NCBI GenBank assembly: GCA_037833965.1 | Contig: AP031357.1 | Location: 15,210,001-15,274,000 of the forward strand | Length of the DNA stretch: 64,000 nucleotides | Direction: 5' to 3' | Origin: Marchantia polymorpha subsp. ruderalis | Lineage: Eukaryota; Streptophyta; Marchantiopsida; Marchantiales; Marchantiaceae | Shown: positions 11,589 through 25,000 of the stretch, piece after piece | How positions within the stretch are numbered: the stretch's first letter is position 1 | Layout of the letters: each line of letters starts with the position of its first letter | Notes under the pieces: generated by a model | Database searches by the model: none | Seen by the model: the letters and a program-made list of their open reading frames with translations, nothing else | Told to the model about the DNA's origin: nothing | Position numbers and translations under genes: made by a program

Positions 11589-12459
11589 TGTGTGGAATTT
11601 TGCGGTTTGGCCGCATGCTGGCAATGTCTGAACTGTAAAAAGCGCACTTGGCCCCTTGAAGATCCAGTGGTCTTCTTTTGTACTTGTATTGTTCCTCAAC
11701 TCCAAGCAGCGACCTTATCCCAAGGCAAGCAGGCATGCGCTGCTTGCATAGCAGATCAAGCTAAACACCTGCTCTGAGTGCGCTTCCTTACTAAGATGAC
11801 GGAGAAAAATTCTACCGCCAGCCGGGACAAGAGAGACAAGAGAGCGATTACTTCTCGGGGAGGAGTGTAATTTCGAAACTGAAGAGAATGGATGTTGGAT
11901 GAGATGTAGGTCGCCATCTGCACACTAATTGGTTCGCGTAGGAACTGTAATGTCCTTCTGAACCCGTAGGCCACAGAACAGGACGGAAAGTAGTCGAGTC
12001 AGGTCAGTCCTGATGTCGACGGGCTTGAATATCTGAATCTGCAGCAGGCGATTGGCGAATCCGAAAGAAAGAACGGACAAACTCTGGGACAGGATCTAGA
12101 ATTATGGAAGACCACGCACTCCCTCGTTTCCCTTATCTGCGCGTAGTTCCGCTCAGCTCAGCTCAGCTTCGTTCAGTTGTTTTTTCCCAAGCTTGTAGGT
12201 CCACGATGAGGGCCGGCACAGAGCAAGCCCCTGTTTGCTAGAGGCGGCATTATCCTCCGACAGGTCCCCGGAGAGAGAAGGAGAAGGAGAAACACTAGCC
12301 ATAGCAATAGCAATAGCAATAGCACTCGCGCTGGACTAGCCGTAGAAGAGTGGCGAGACAGAGAGGGAGGCTAGCAAGACCTGGTCTCTTCTTTTCTTCA
12401 ATTATAAATCCTACTGTAGATACAGCGTTAGTGCCGGACTCTACTGGTTGGTGGCACAG

Positions 12460-12492
<33 letters not shown>

Positions 12493-13606
12493 AGGGGCAG
12501 GGAGGCAGGCCTCGCTTCATTAGGCTTGCGTAGTACAGGAGTGTCGCCTTCAGCTGCCAGAATAGATGGACTGATGGCGATAGATGCAGACAGAAGGACG
12601 AAGGACCGCGCTTCAGATGTACACTGGGACTAGGACTGGGACTGCACTGGAAATACCGTGGGCGAGCTCAAGGCGCGGACAATCCCTCGCCTGGGACATG
12701 GGAGCTGCAAGAATCCGAGCTGCCGGACGGAGATAGTCAAAGTCGGTGCCATCGGCAGGCTGAAATCATGAGTCTGGAAATGGGGATGGGGTGGCGAAAG
12801 AAAAAGCCCCGACGTTGACAAAACAGAGACGCACGCACGCACACTCGTAGATTTGGAGGTCGCAGCCGCAAATTAGGCAGGCAGGCAGGCACGCAGAGCA
12901 GAACATGGGCTGCATTTGCGTCAAAAGAGAAAAGGGAGAAAAAACAGAACATAATTAATATAGGTCTTGGGAATCTTGCGACTCCTTGCTTGTCCATATA
13001 ATCCAGATGTCTCACCATCACGACGCTCAAGGCCGAGAATTGTCGAATCACGACCAGAAGAGGAGCACAAGCTGTAGAACCGTGATGCGCGATGACGAGA
13101 GGCGAGCCCATCCGCTAGCGATCGCTATTGTAGCTGCCGCGCTCATCCACGCCAAGCTTAGCCGAAGACATACGGTCGGGATCTGGAGACGAGAAGAGAG
13201 CGAACCTGGGACAGTGATGGGTGTGCGGAGAGTGGGGAGAGTGCGTGGGGCCCATCGCTAGGCAAAAGTGTCGCTCCTTGATGGAACACGGAGTGGTTCT
13301 GGTCTTTGGCGAGGCAAGCGGGACTCTCCCTCCCTTCCATGCTGCTAACTTCCTTCCCTTGCAGTCTCAGCGAAATAGATTAGGATGCCAAGGGTAGTAG
13401 TAGTAGTAGTAGTAGTAGGGGAAGCACGCCAGGAGAGCAAGGATGTGACCTGTGAGAGGACGGAAAGCAAATCCGAGCATATCAGATTTCGAGCGAATTT
13501 ATGGTTCTAGTTAAACACGGTTACATATGCCTCCTCCTGTCCTGACTGCCAGACGGAAGTAGAGAAAGAAAGAGGGTGACTCGGAGAGAGAGAGAGAGAG
13601 AGCGCG

Positions 13607-13647
<41 letters not shown>

Positions 13648-13957
13648 AGAGATACATGAGAACCTTCATGTCACGCATAGTAGGAACGCGGCAGTAAAGT
13701 TTCGAAACGCTTCCATACCAGAACTACTACTTCTACGACTTGACTACGACCACCAGACGTTAACCTTTCTGCAAAAAGGCCAAAGAAAGAAAGGAAGAAA
13801 CAAGGCAGACGAAAGGTATGGATGGCCAGAAAGCTACGCGCGTCTCCGTGGCAGCAGCGGCAGAGAAGAGCTGAGCTGAGCCGAGCTGAGCTGAGGCGAG
13901 CTGAGCAGAGCAGAGCAGCACAGAGCAGAGCGAGCTGACAGTTTAGGCTGCCTACGG
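11586..13957. other. Microsatellite-dense region upstream of the SABATH gene
   Basis: No gene is recognised. It holds a (CAATAG)n run (12299-12324), a (GGCA)n run (12459-12491) and a second shorter GGCA group (12876-12892). It also has an (AGT)n run (13394-13418), an interrupted (GA)n tract (13583-13653) and a GAGCT/GAGCA-type imperfect array (13866-13940). The density of such tracts is typical of plant upstream or untranslated regions, but I cannot point to a transcription start. Confidence 0.5.
13583..13653. repeat. Interrupted (GA)n microsatellite
   Basis: GA repeats are broken by GCGC and GACA interruptions. This is the second GA-rich tract within 3 kb upstream of the methyltransferase gene. 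Confidence 0.9.
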
Positions 13958-14495
13958 TAGTCTGCGGCGTGTGCCAGTGCTGATTAATATTGTTAGTGAG
14001 ACAGAGAAGGCGGCGGAATGCGGTGCTCAGGGGTTTTGGGTATGCGGTAATAAGAAGGCTTGGCTTGGCTTGCTTGGCTCGGCTCGGTTAGGATCGCTGC
14101 GGGGCTGGAGGGCTGGACTGGGCTGGGGCTGGGCTTCAGGGCTATACGATCGTCAGTTAAGATTCGGAGTGAACAGAACTCATCCATTCATCTGCGGTCT
14201 ACATAGGCACCGAGGTTATGATAGCCTCCCCGTCGCCTGCCTCGCTCGCGCTAGGCGTCTGTTTGGATTCGTCGAGTGAAGGACTGATCATTGATCGACG
14301 TTTATTACTCGAGTCCGCAGGAGCCCCAGGGGCAGCAACGATCTGAAATATTTGAGCTCTTCTTAGCCTGCCTAACGGCAGCACAAGAGCCACACCGCGC
14401 AGCAGCCGCAGCACCAGTGAGAGTGCTCGCTCGCCCCCTTGCGAGTTCAAACCTCAGAGCCCCTCCGGTTGCGTCTGAGAGCTGTAGTATCAGTC

Positions 14496-16499
14496 ATGAC
14501 TGCGGGAGTGCAGAGTGATGCGGCGGGCCTGGACGTCATGTCGAATGCCAAATTGCATTACAGCAGCAATGCTGCCGAACCCTACAACAAGGAGCAAGCG
14601 CCGGGCAAGATGGCGGATGTGAACGAAGTGACCGAGCTGAATGCGCTCCTGGCCATGAAGGGCGGCGAAGGCGACGCCAGCTACGCTAAAAATTCCCAGA
14701 CTCAGGCTCAGGGATTCAGATTCGTGCAGCCCGTTTTGCAGGCTGCAATTCACCGAATGGATTTGCCGACTCGCACGGGCGTGGTGCGAATTGCGGACCT
14801 GGGCTGCTCGTCCGGACCCAACTCCGTAAACCACATGAATATCATAGTCAATACTCTCCGAAAACGCTATGCCTCGGCTGCTGCTGCTGCTGCTACCGTC
14901 GCAGCTCAATCCGCGCATCCGCAGCAGCTGCCTGCCTCGGGCCGAAAATCTGCGGCTGTACCGGAATTCGACGTGTACTTTGCCGACCTCCCATCCAACG
15001 ATTTCAACAGCCTGTTGCGCCACATAAACCGTGACTACTCTCGATCCTCGCGGGATGGCACCGCTGCTGCTGCTGCTGCTGCTAATGCCACGGGCCGTGT
15101 GGGCTCTCGTGTGGCGGGGAATGGGTATTTTGCGTCATGCGTGGCAGGATCCTTCTACGGCAGATTATTTCCTCGAGCCTCTGTCAACGTGGTCTTCTCA
15201 TCATTCTCCCTCCACTGGCTTTCCAAGGTGGACACCCGCGGCCAACCTGCCGAATAATTGAATGAATGTTTGCTCCGTTCGTGAAGCTTGTGTCTCGCCG
15301 AAACCAAACTCCAGTAATTCAACCGGACCCGAGACCAGGACGAATCTAATAGGAATAACGAAATGCCAATTGAATGTAGTACTGTACAATTAGTGCTGCT
15401 TGCCTGCGCAAGTGAGTGAGCTTCCGTCCTCTGGCCTAACTCTCATCTGCTGGTCTGGTCAGATTCCGGAGGCGGTGCAACGACAGGACTCTCCAGCTTA
15501 CAACGATGGCTTCGTGTGGATCCACGGCGGGAAACCGGCTGCGGCCAAAGCATACGCCGAGCAATCTCGCAGGGACTTGGTCACCTTTCTGAGAGCACGT
15601 GCCGAGGAGATGGTGTCGGGAGGACTCATGTTCCTGCTGCTCAAAGGACGAAAAGACAGCGACCCCACTGTCCAATACGATCCGGATGGCGTGACCATGT
15701 TCGGCACGCAGATGGAGGGCGTCTTTAACGAACTCATTTCCGAGGTATGTATTTCCCTCCTCCCCGACCTTGCGAGCGCAATTTGGCACGGTCATGAATC
15801 TGCCATCTCGCTCAGGGCAATTTAGCTGATCCCGCTCGCGAGCTCGATCTGAATCGACCTGCTGGAGTCAGCCTGCGGGTCAATTCCTGCGGCTGGTCAA
15901 CTGTGTGTCCTGATTGGGAGCGTCGAGAGCCTTTGAATTATACTTTCCAGCTCCCATAGTCCTGCCCGCGCACTTTCTGTAAAGAGTGCTGCTGCTGCGG
16001 CCGCCGTACGATCCACCCGTGGAGGCTGGTGCCGATTCAATTTTACTATTATACTATGCTGCTGTGCTGCGGTGCTGTTCTGTCGCCAGTTCGAAGCTTA
16101 CCTGTGGATCCGGTGCTAAATGTGCAGGGCCTGCTGGACGCGAGTGTCCGGGATTCATTCAACATTCCCATGTACTACCCGACTGTGGACGAGATGCGCG
16201 AGGCGATCGACGAGTCCGGCTCATTTTTGGTAGATAGACTAGAGCTACTGAACGATGTGCCTGCCAATCCGTTCACGAAGCAGGAGCTGGAAGCCAATCC
16301 CACGGACTGCGGCAGAAAATTGGCCAAAATCTGTCGCAGCCTGCTGGGCGTGCTCGTGGACACGCACATGGGAGTGAATGTAGCGGACCAGTTCTTCCAC
16401 CGGCTCGAGCTCCGGGCGATCACGCGATCGCGAGCTGAATCCTTAAGGCCTCGAGCGGCCTACTCCAACGTGAATTTGGCCGTCCTGATCAAAAAATGA
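14496..16499 (+). CDS. SABATH-family S-adenosylmethionine-dependent carboxyl methyltransferase
   Basis: It probably transfers a methyl group from S-adenosylmethionine to the carboxyl of a small acid (the salicylate, jasmonate, indole-acetate type). The substrate cannot be told from sequence. There are three exons in phase 0: 14496-15227, 15463-15744 and 16128-16499, with GT..AG introns of 235 and 383 bp and TGA as stop, giving 461 residues. Family marks in order are MKGGEGDASYAKNS (about 54-67), IADLGCSSGPN (about 99-109, SAM-binding Asp), YFADLPSNDF (about 160-169), GSFYGRLFP, FSSFSLHWLSK at the end of exon 1, then IPEAVQ, AYNDGFVWI, a FNELISE exon end, and DSFNIPMYYPTVDEMREAI with SGSFLVDRLEL in exon 3. 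At 461 residues it is longer than the usual ~360-380, because of low-complexity inserts including two alanine runs (about 126-137 and 189-195) encoded by GCT repeats. The aromatic pocket shows Phe where salicylate methyltransferases have Tyr, and His before Trp as in many IAA/JA enzymes. The exon 1 frame is open upstream, but ATG 14496 is the first Met; a later in-frame Met (14538) is an alternative start. Confidence 0.93.
14877..15083 (+). repeat. GCT trinucleotide runs coding for polyalanine in the SABATH gene
   Basis: Two in-frame GCT runs (about 14877-14894 and 15061-15083) encode alanine stretches. They sit between conserved blocks (after the SAM-binding segment and after the NDF motif), where the family has variable loops. 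They therefore probably lengthen surface loops without destroying the fold. Confidence 0.85.
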
Positions 16500-17141
16500 G
16501 CCCGCCCGGTCGAATTCGAATCGCAAGCACGACCGACCTTGCGACCTGCTGCTGCCGGCTCACTAATTTTAGTGATAGCGAGACCGTCTAGATGATCGGA
16601 AGCCCACCCCGCGTCAAGTGTAGATAACTGGAGGAGCTAGTGGAGGCACATCTTAATACATTCATAGAGGCACCGCAGCGCGGTGCTTTTCAGGTAATTA
16701 GATTAGGCTTATCAGTGTACATGTACGAGAGAAGTTTTGACCCCGTTTACGTACCTGTGTATAAAGAAGTTTGCAAGCGCAATCTACCCAACAATCATGG
16801 GTAAATTCTATGTCACTATAAAATCATTTCCATCTCATTTGCGTCCAGGCCTCTCTCTGTCTGTCGGTCGGTCTGTCTGTCTGTGCTTGACTGTGCGCAT
16901 GCGTTCTTTCGTTCGGCTCTCTCTCTCTCTCGTACTCCGCCCTTCTTTCCCTCTCGGGTCTGGGCTGGGCTGTGCACATGCACTGGAGGACGAGCGAACG
17001 AGGCCGAATTGTGGATTGGAATGGATCAAAGTCGGTCAGCCCAGCGCAGCAATCCAAACGCCCAGAGCGAGCCGAAGAATTGTTAATGGAATCTGGGTGG
17101 CTTTTCGGCATGGGGGTTCGCATGGCGGGCCTGGGCTCTGC

Positions 17142-17177
17142 AGGGAGGGAGGGAGGGGAGGGAGGGGAGGGAGGTCA
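17142..17177 (+). repeat. GGGA/GGGGA array with G-quadruplex potential
   Basis: At least six G3-4 runs are separated by single A residues on the plus strand. This satisfies the usual four-G-run rule for quadruplex-forming sequence. It lies about 650 bp past the methyltransferase stop codon. Confidence 0.75.
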
Positions 17178-20154
17178 GGCGATCACGCATCGGGTTTGTT
17201 AACGAGCGAAATCTCAGGCAGGCCAGAGATTTCGTAATCAGTGGCCGTTGTCACGCAAGACCACCACGACACGAACATGCGCAATTGCGCGCAGTGGGTC
17301 CCGTCGCGTCGCGTTTACTCGCGCAGAAACACGAATTCGAACTTGAACGGCGCGTAAAGGGCCAAATTGCTGGGGCTCGTGAGGGAGGGAGGGAGGGAGT
17401 CGGGTACGGGCCTCCTCCTTTTCTTGCGGGCTGGGGGGCGGGCGAGGGGGGCAGGCAGCGAGAGAGGGAGGCGGCAACTGCATGCTGCAGCAGCCAGCCA
17501 GCCAGCAGCGCTACCGTATCCCCCCCCGTCCGCGGCTCGTCCTTTTGTTGCAGACAAATCTGTCTTCGACGCTTGCGATCTACTCAACACACTAGCGCAA
17601 TATTCCTTCGCGGACTAGCGTTAGAAGAATGCGAGTAGGACCCTCCCCTCCGAGGTGTCCATTGTCGCCAGCCGCTGCCGCTGCCGCTCTGAAAAGCGAG
17701 CAGCAGAGCGGGAAGCTCGCGGGTGCCGGGCGAATCTGGGGCTCATGCTGCGGGCAGAGGAGAGAGAGGAATGATGAGAGAGTTGCGGCGCGGGTGAGTA
17801 AAATTCGAGGCGGCCGTAAGCAGTTCCACTAGTATGACTGTAAGCAGGCACAGCATCTACACACATACCTATCCAGGCCACCGACTCCTGGAAGATGGAT
17901 GATCCCGTGAGCGAGTGGCCCGAAGTGGGCTGACATATGCCCTTGCCGTTTGATCGGGGCCAGATCGACCAAAAGTCTCAAAAGGTCTCATGGAGACCCG
18001 AGTAAAGTGCCCGAATTTCCTTGATGCCATGAGAACATTGGCGGGTGAAAATAGTCTCTGTCCTCGTGACCCGCAGAAAAAGCTAATCGGGCTGGCTGAC
18101 CCCAGCAGCAGCAGCAGCAGCAGCAACAATAGCAGCCCCCCAGGTGCAGCAGCAGCGTGGAATCTATGTACTCCTATGAGATTTGTTTTCAATAGCCACG
18201 GCAACGTCAGCAACGACATCTCTTAATCTCGCCTTGAGTGGAGTGTCGTCCATACCGAACCTGTCAACGATCACAACTTCCACTCGCAGGCTCTCAGGCT
18301 CTCAGGCCCGAGCTCCTCCCCTCCCCTCCCTCTCATGTGCTTCCCTTCCCTTCCCTTCCCTTTCTCTTCCCGTTGCCTCTCGCTGCCTCGTTGGCTTTGC
18401 CCTTTGCCCTTTGCCAGTTGCCCCCTTTCCCTCACATATCTCGTGACCCTCTTCCCGTTGTTGCCTTTCCGAGAGATTTTGTTTTTACCCCAACTCGTGG
18501 AATTACTCCCATGTTCGCAACCGAACCAGAGCATCGATACACCCGTGATGGGAATTGGGACGACAGACATCAATAACAGAAAACAGACACAGTATGTTTT
18601 TGTTACGCACACACACGTACACATACGGTACACGAACTCTGAGACCGTGGGAGACGACGGGGTAAATACGGGTATCCATTTACGTGAATACGTACGTACA
18701 CGTACGTATATTTCTGGTAGAGTAGTAGACCAACGAGAATGCATGATTGCAGCTCCTTCGAATGTGGGAGGAGACTTAGGCGAGGGTATCGACGGGGATC
18801 TTCCGAGGGAATAAGTAGACGGCTAGACAAGTATTGTTTACTGGTGCTGACGGTGGGTTGATGATTGTACAATATTTAATCCTCCCCCCCCCCCCTCGCC
18901 CGGGCTCCCACTGACGGAATATTGATCCAGTACTATAATCATACGGTACCGAACTCGTTCTGACAACTTCGAATAGCGTAAAGTGGTTTTTTTGAATGTG
19001 CTGTCTCTTCGGAAGAGTTTCAGCTTAGGACTCTGCAGGCCGAGCAAGCGCTCGTCGCCAGTCAAAACTCCACACAAGAGCAGCAGCAGAGTCCAGCCGA
19101 GATGCGCTGAGCGGGCATTGTGAAGGAGAAGGGGCTCTGCGTGGTTCGTGTGTAGGGCGAGCGCGTTTGTTCCTTCATTCCTGGAGAAAAGGCTCTGCTA
19201 TTCTGTTCTGTTCTATTCTGTTCTGTTCTGTTTGGAACTTCAGATCGAGGAAAGGACCGGACTGTCTTCTTTGGACTCTGAGATCTGACTTTTCCTTCCT
19301 TCAAGCCCTGGCCCTGGGCCTGGCCCGGCTCCTCTCTCCCAGGCTACATGCTCCTAGGAAACTGCGTTCAAAGTGGGCGACCGGTCTCTGCTTCAAGTAG
19401 CAGCAGCAGAAGCAGAAGCAGGGCCTCAATGTTCTTCACGGTAATAAACTTTACCATGGCTTTGGCTTTGGCATCTCCTGGAGGCGAGAAAGAGAGAGAG
19501 AGAGGGGGGAGGGAGAGAGGGCGGTGGGGCAGGAGGAGGACAAGCGAGGGCGTATTGGAAGGGGGGGGGGGGGCGGGGGGGGGGGAGGCGAGAGGACAGA
19601 GCGAATGAGTGAGGGAGGGACTGATCGGATCGGGCCACCTAAAAGCAAATGGGATTATGAACCATAGAAAGTGAATATGTGGCTATATCCCCGTCCCTCG
19701 AACGCGAAACAGTCGATAACGCTAGCACTCGATGAAGATTGGCTGGCCCAACAAACAAATCAGCGACGAGTTCACTCCAGCAGAATTTCAATGCCTGATC
19801 TGCAGTGCACGACTGCGTCGCAGCAATAGCAGCAGCAGTCGTTCGTCCCGAGCTGCTGGTCGTCTCGACAACAAACGTTTGGGTCGCTCAACAACATATA
19901 TGAATTTGGTTTGCAACTTTTGACTCAATCATCCAATCCTACTCCGCTAGCATTCCTCAAATTCCTTTATTGCTTCTCGACACCCATTACTCTCACCGGT
20001 AAGCGGTTCGCGTAGCTATCTATCCATCCATCCTCGCTCGTCCCCTGCGGCCAGCCACCCAGCCGGGCCCCTGCGGTGGACGGGGAGCTTCACCCATCAC
20101 TCACTCGCTTCGCTCTCGGCAAAATATCGTCACCTCGAAAGGTCTTCCCCCCCT

Positions 20155-20184
20155 TCCCCCACCCCCACCCCCACCCCCACCCCC
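20155..20184 (-). repeat. (CCCCCA)n array; G-quadruplex potential on the minus strand
   Basis: About five CCCCCA units. The complementary strand reads TGGGGG repeats, resembling but not equal to telomeric repeats (plant telomere is TTTAGGG). It is probably a microsatellite and not an interstitial telomere. Confidence 0.8.
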
Positions 20185-22000
20185 GTCTGCCATGCAGCCC
20201 AGCCCCAAGGCGACGCGCACCCGCTCGCTCGGTCGCTCTCGCGGCCTCTGTAAGTGCTCTGCTCGCAGGGCTGGATGGCTGGATAGATCGACAAGAGAAG
20301 CGACCCCCCTTAGCCACGGCCAGCTGGAAAAGGCGCCCCGCCCCTTTACTCGCTCGGCTTTCATAAATTAGTCTCGTCATAATCGAGCGGCATGTGCATG
20401 CGATCCTTCTCCCGATCAAAGCTGCTGCTCGCTGATGTATTCAAACCGCTCGAGATGATTAAATATAGAAATCGCTGCAGCAGACCAAAAGCACCTCCTC
20501 CTCCTCCTCCTCCTCCCTCTCCTCGTTCCCGATGACCTGACTCCCCTCCCTCCCTCCCTTCGGTACACACTCTCTGATCAAATCCTCCCCACAGACAAAA
20601 AGGTCCTCCTCTGCTCCTCTCCTCTTCCTTCCTTAATTCTCCGCAGCACCGGAAGGGCACCAGCATCAGCAACCACCGTATCAGTATGAATGAATAGCAA
20701 TCTGAGCCTCTTCGATTCCTTTCGATTTATTCTTCTTTTTCTTCGGGCCCCGGATATCAGATCATCAGTGTACCGGCGACCGACCCACCTTCCGTCCGAT
20801 CCACGACCAGTTATTCCTCGCTGAACAAAACCCGCAGCGGCGAGGGAGTGCTGGTGCTGTGGGACGTACGAGCGAGTGTGTGGAGGTTAGTATGAGCCGG
20901 TTCACTAGATTCTATGGCCTACCGTCCCCACCTCCTCCACCACAACAACGCAGCTATATGGCGCTTTCTGATGTACGAGGGTTCTATACGCCATACATCG
21001 GGGGTACACACACACACACACACACTGTCTCGCAACAGGAGCATCACATCACAGCCAGCAAGCACCAGGCGATGGGGCCCGTGGGTGTGGTGAAAAAACC
21101 GAAGTCAATTCTCTCCTGGCGGCTCTTAACCCAAGTCAAATGCAATGCGCTATTCTTGCTGGTGCATGGCTTTTGTCCTTAAGGTCTCATGGCCGGCTCT
21201 GTTAAAGTATGTTATCTATGCATATCCGAGTTTCTTTTTTAAGTGGGCTCCCTCCGAAGTCTGTGCGAGGGTGCAGTGAAACTCTGGATTTCGGATATAC
21301 TCGGACTAGAGACAATTATGAGCAACAGAGCGAAATCGTGAACTCGTCTGCGCGCAAAGTAGACTCCACTCCACTCCACGGAGCAGAAGGGCATGGACAA
21401 ATATAGCTGCAATCACCGAGGGATAACACTCGTCCTCCTAGGCGTCCTTGCATCTTCCTCTCACCTCCCGCCCCCCAAGCCCATTCATTGCGGACCATCA
21501 TGTGTTCGGTCAACATGGTGGAATGCAAACTCGAATCTCGAAAGTTAGCATTTCGTCGTATTAGACCCGCTTTCTTCTCGCTCTTAAGTGGGCAGACTTC
21601 CATCCAATCCGATTGCACACAGCCGGAGGCAAATCGTACAGGCTCCGGACTCACCCTAGTGAGTAAACTTGCCATGAAACCGTACCCTGTATACTTCTAA
21701 TCGTCAGACAAAAGTTCACGTAGACCGTGAATGGTAACGAGGTTTCGCCCACATTTGCGCAGATTACAGTGATCAGTGATCTCTAAGGGCTTCGTGCACT
21801 CGCTTGATGTCAGCATGCTTATACGGCATCTTCAGAGTGCATGTTAGGCTGACTTTCTGTGAGATGCAATGAGATGAAGGGTGGTGTTCATCTGTTGACA
21901 TGAACACTGTCAACACACACCCGTCGATGATGCATGCCCGTTTTGACTTCGGATTGGAGCATGACTCAGTTGTGGTAATTGTTTGCGCTGAATTCTGTCA

Positions 22001-25000
22001 AATTCTACGGTTCATTCCAGTGTCTGATTATACAACAACATAAAAAGGTTTAATGTACTTATCGATTTATTCTCGAAAACCCTATTTTCCTATAACCTCT
22101 TCCTTATATTTCGAAAAATGGCCACTTCATATGGTATTATTTTTGTATATTTCTTATACAGTCCGAAGTTCTCACTTGTCATGTTACTAGTAGAATATTT
22201 TAGTGGTCTACTACTCTCGAGGTTTTATATACCGGCTGGCCTTTTCTGATTGGTTGGAGGCCTCTTTTCATGGAGGTTCATGTATGTAGAACATTGCTGA
22301 AACATATTTATATGATGTATGTGTTTCTGTCAGTATTTTGACCAATTATCGTTAAATTCCAATTTTGTTTAACTTCGGTTAGTTAGACTCGTCAGCTAGG
22401 GCCATATCAGGGAGCTGGCAGAAGATGTATGTGACACAGAGTAGAGTTTTTAAAATAATAATCTTGAGTGTCTATAGAACATAGTCTCCTTTAGATGAAA
22501 TTCTATGTTGACTCTGTTTAAAATGCTTGGCGTTTTATATATTGATGAAGACTAACAATTACCATCAGAGATGATATATGTACTTTATATAACAGGAGAA
22601 CAAATGACAAGTTTTGAGTTAAGGGATACTGAGTGAGGAGGGTTTCAAACATGCATGCGGTGTGCAAGCAATTTGAAAGCGGTACGTGAACAAAATCGCA
22701 TTACCATCAACAAGTGAGGAACTTTGAGAGCAGCAGATGGCGGCACGTAATCAGTCAAGTGAAACTCAATATGCAAAAAACTGCAACATTTGTTCGCATT
22801 GTGGTTAAGATCTTGGTACAACATTAGAGAAGTTGAGGATTTGTGTCTTTTTGCATCAAACTGGAGTAACAATCATTTAATTATAGATATCACAGCATTT
22901 TGTATCGAGTGATGGATAACAAGGCTTTATTGTGGCATGTATATAAGTCCATTCCGAGAACATTTGAAAGTCATCTACTTTCATTTTTCTCTTCATTATC
23001 TTGCTTTCGGCGTAGCAAATTGTTTTACACATATCTATCTTCGATCATTCACTTGTAGCATAGAGACATATGCAACTATGTACAACAATCAATCCAAATT
23101 CAACGCCCCAAACAAGTCTATATTTCACTTGTATCATAGAGTGATATGCATATCTTGGTGCATAAGATCTAACACAAATTTTAATTCGTCACTTCAATCA
23201 ATTCTTAACCTCACACAAATAAGTGTTCGCATTCAAAATTTGTTTTTGAGAAGTTGTATACTATTAATCCTTAGTTCTTCTATCTATGAGTGTTTATTTT
23301 GCATCTTTGTATCAAATATTGGCCATCAATTCTTATTCAAAACCAATCATATTTATCCAAAATTTGAATTTATCACAAAACACAAGTTGTAAGCTTCTTT
23401 TTTGTTGAAATTGATCTATCAAAAAACTTTTGACACCTTTGTAATTACTCAAAACATCATCTCATCTCATGTGTGTACTTCACTCCCAACTTCAAATCAA
23501 ATTCCTAATCCTTTGATTTGATAAATTATATGTTTTGTATCATCAATCATGAAGTTTGTCATGTCTCTTCAACCTGATTAATCGCTCTTTCAAAAATTCT
23601 TATCTCATTCTTACAAAATAGAATTCATATCCGTTGTAAATCTTTGTTTTTTAAGTTTGTGCCTTTTTTTCACCGTCGTTTAATTCTGTCATCCTGTAAT
23701 TTTTCAATACCCATTTTTTCACTTACATAAGTTTTTGCTGGTCCACTACTAGTTGTTTTGACATCTCATGCTTTCGGAATTCATCATTTGTCTTTTCATC
23801 AAACTTTCTTTCTTGTCCTCACTCGTCCTACCTTAAGCCATTTAAAATTTTTATTAGTTTCAAATTTTAACGTTTTTTTTATAAATTTTGGCTACTTAGA
23901 AAAGTTACTATGATTTGTTTTTAATTAAATTAACACTTTGTAGTTTAATCTTTGTCCCACTTTGTACAAGCGCAATATTTTTGACTATTCTTCATGACTT
24001 TATATACTCATTTGTTATATGATCTTTGTAGCATTTTTTTCACTAGTCCAAGCATCTTTGTATTAGTTTAGCTTAATCAATTTAAACATCTATAGAGTGT
24101 TTGTCTACTACTTTGAACCTATGCATATCAAGTTATTTCATTTATCTAGTCTAGTTACAACAGTAATTTTTTCATGTTTATAAACCTATCTGTTGCAATA
24201 TCCATGATCACTTTAAATTTATTTGTAACATTTGCAGCTCAACAATTCACTTTATTGACATATTCTTCTTAAAATTGTTTGAATTGATAACCTTATTATG
24301 ACACATCATCGTAGCAATACTTCATTACTCCTAAAGTTAAAATTTTTGCTGCTTTTTTTTTCAAAACATTGCTTGTCATATTTGTATTAAGTTGATGCGA
24401 CAACATCAATGTTTAAAACAACAAACAATAATGCTTGAGTCAATGCAAATTGATGATTTAAAGGTTGTGAAACTTTCTTTATAAGAAAAATATTGTTGCT
24501 TGAAAGAAGATCTGTATATGTCAACAATTAACACACAAAAATTTTGACTTCAAAGATTCAAATACTTTGATACATCTTGTGAGTTTGTGTGAAAATGAAA
24601 GAGGTTAAAGAATAAAAAACTACTATGCCTAGCCTCAGTAGGGACAATGTGGCTCATGAGCTTTATGTAAACTATGTGCTTTATTCTGAAACTTTTCCTT
24701 TGTCTTGTACCTCTCTTGTTAAAGTTTGAGTAATATAGTGTGAAAATCAAAGTTTTGTTTGACTCTAGATGCTCAACATGTTCCATTAACAAAGATATAG
24801 CCAAAAAAAAATCATAGCTTGCCCTAAGTTGTCAAGAAATCTGTAAGTGTTATTGATGCTAGACTCCTTGCATCTTCTGACGTGATCTAAAATACCAAAT
24901 CATTAAATGTTGTGATGAAAAATCATCACATTACTATAGTTTTCAATATCATCTAATCTTTGTCCAACTCTGTTGTGTTAAGATTTTTTTTGATTTGATA

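Larger units (their letters stand above)
16500..22000. other. GC-rich intergenic region with G-run and C-run tracts
   Basis: No further gene is recognised. Repeat content: GGGA/GGGGA arrays (17142-17177 and about 17380-17400), CAG run (about 18102-18124), CCCTT run (about 18340-18362), overlapping ACGT motifs (about 18690-18710), TTCTG run (about 19198-19230), G tract (19500-19590), CCCCCA array (20155-20184), CTC run (about 20496-20518) and CA run (about 21007-21026). Long open frames here follow the biased composition and match no family. Confidence 0.5.

Noticed and set aside
11355-11736. Open frames with long Ser-Leu repeats
   Set aside because: They are translations of the (AG)n microsatellite. 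The same applies to the Ser-Leu and Arg-Glu frames over 56505-56848.
15031-15261. Alternative plus-strand frame and minus-strand frames overlapping SABATH exon 1
   Set aside because: They are shadows of the GCT-rich coding exon. The SABATH frame carries all the family motifs.
20155-20184. Interstitial telomere
   Set aside because: The unit is CCCCCA and not the plant CCCTAAA; it is a short microsatellite among other C-rich tracts.
22937-23392. 151-codon open frame in the AT-rich region
   Set aside because: Ile/Phe/Asn/Ser-rich composition expected from AT-rich DNA, no motif, no splice or promoter context.
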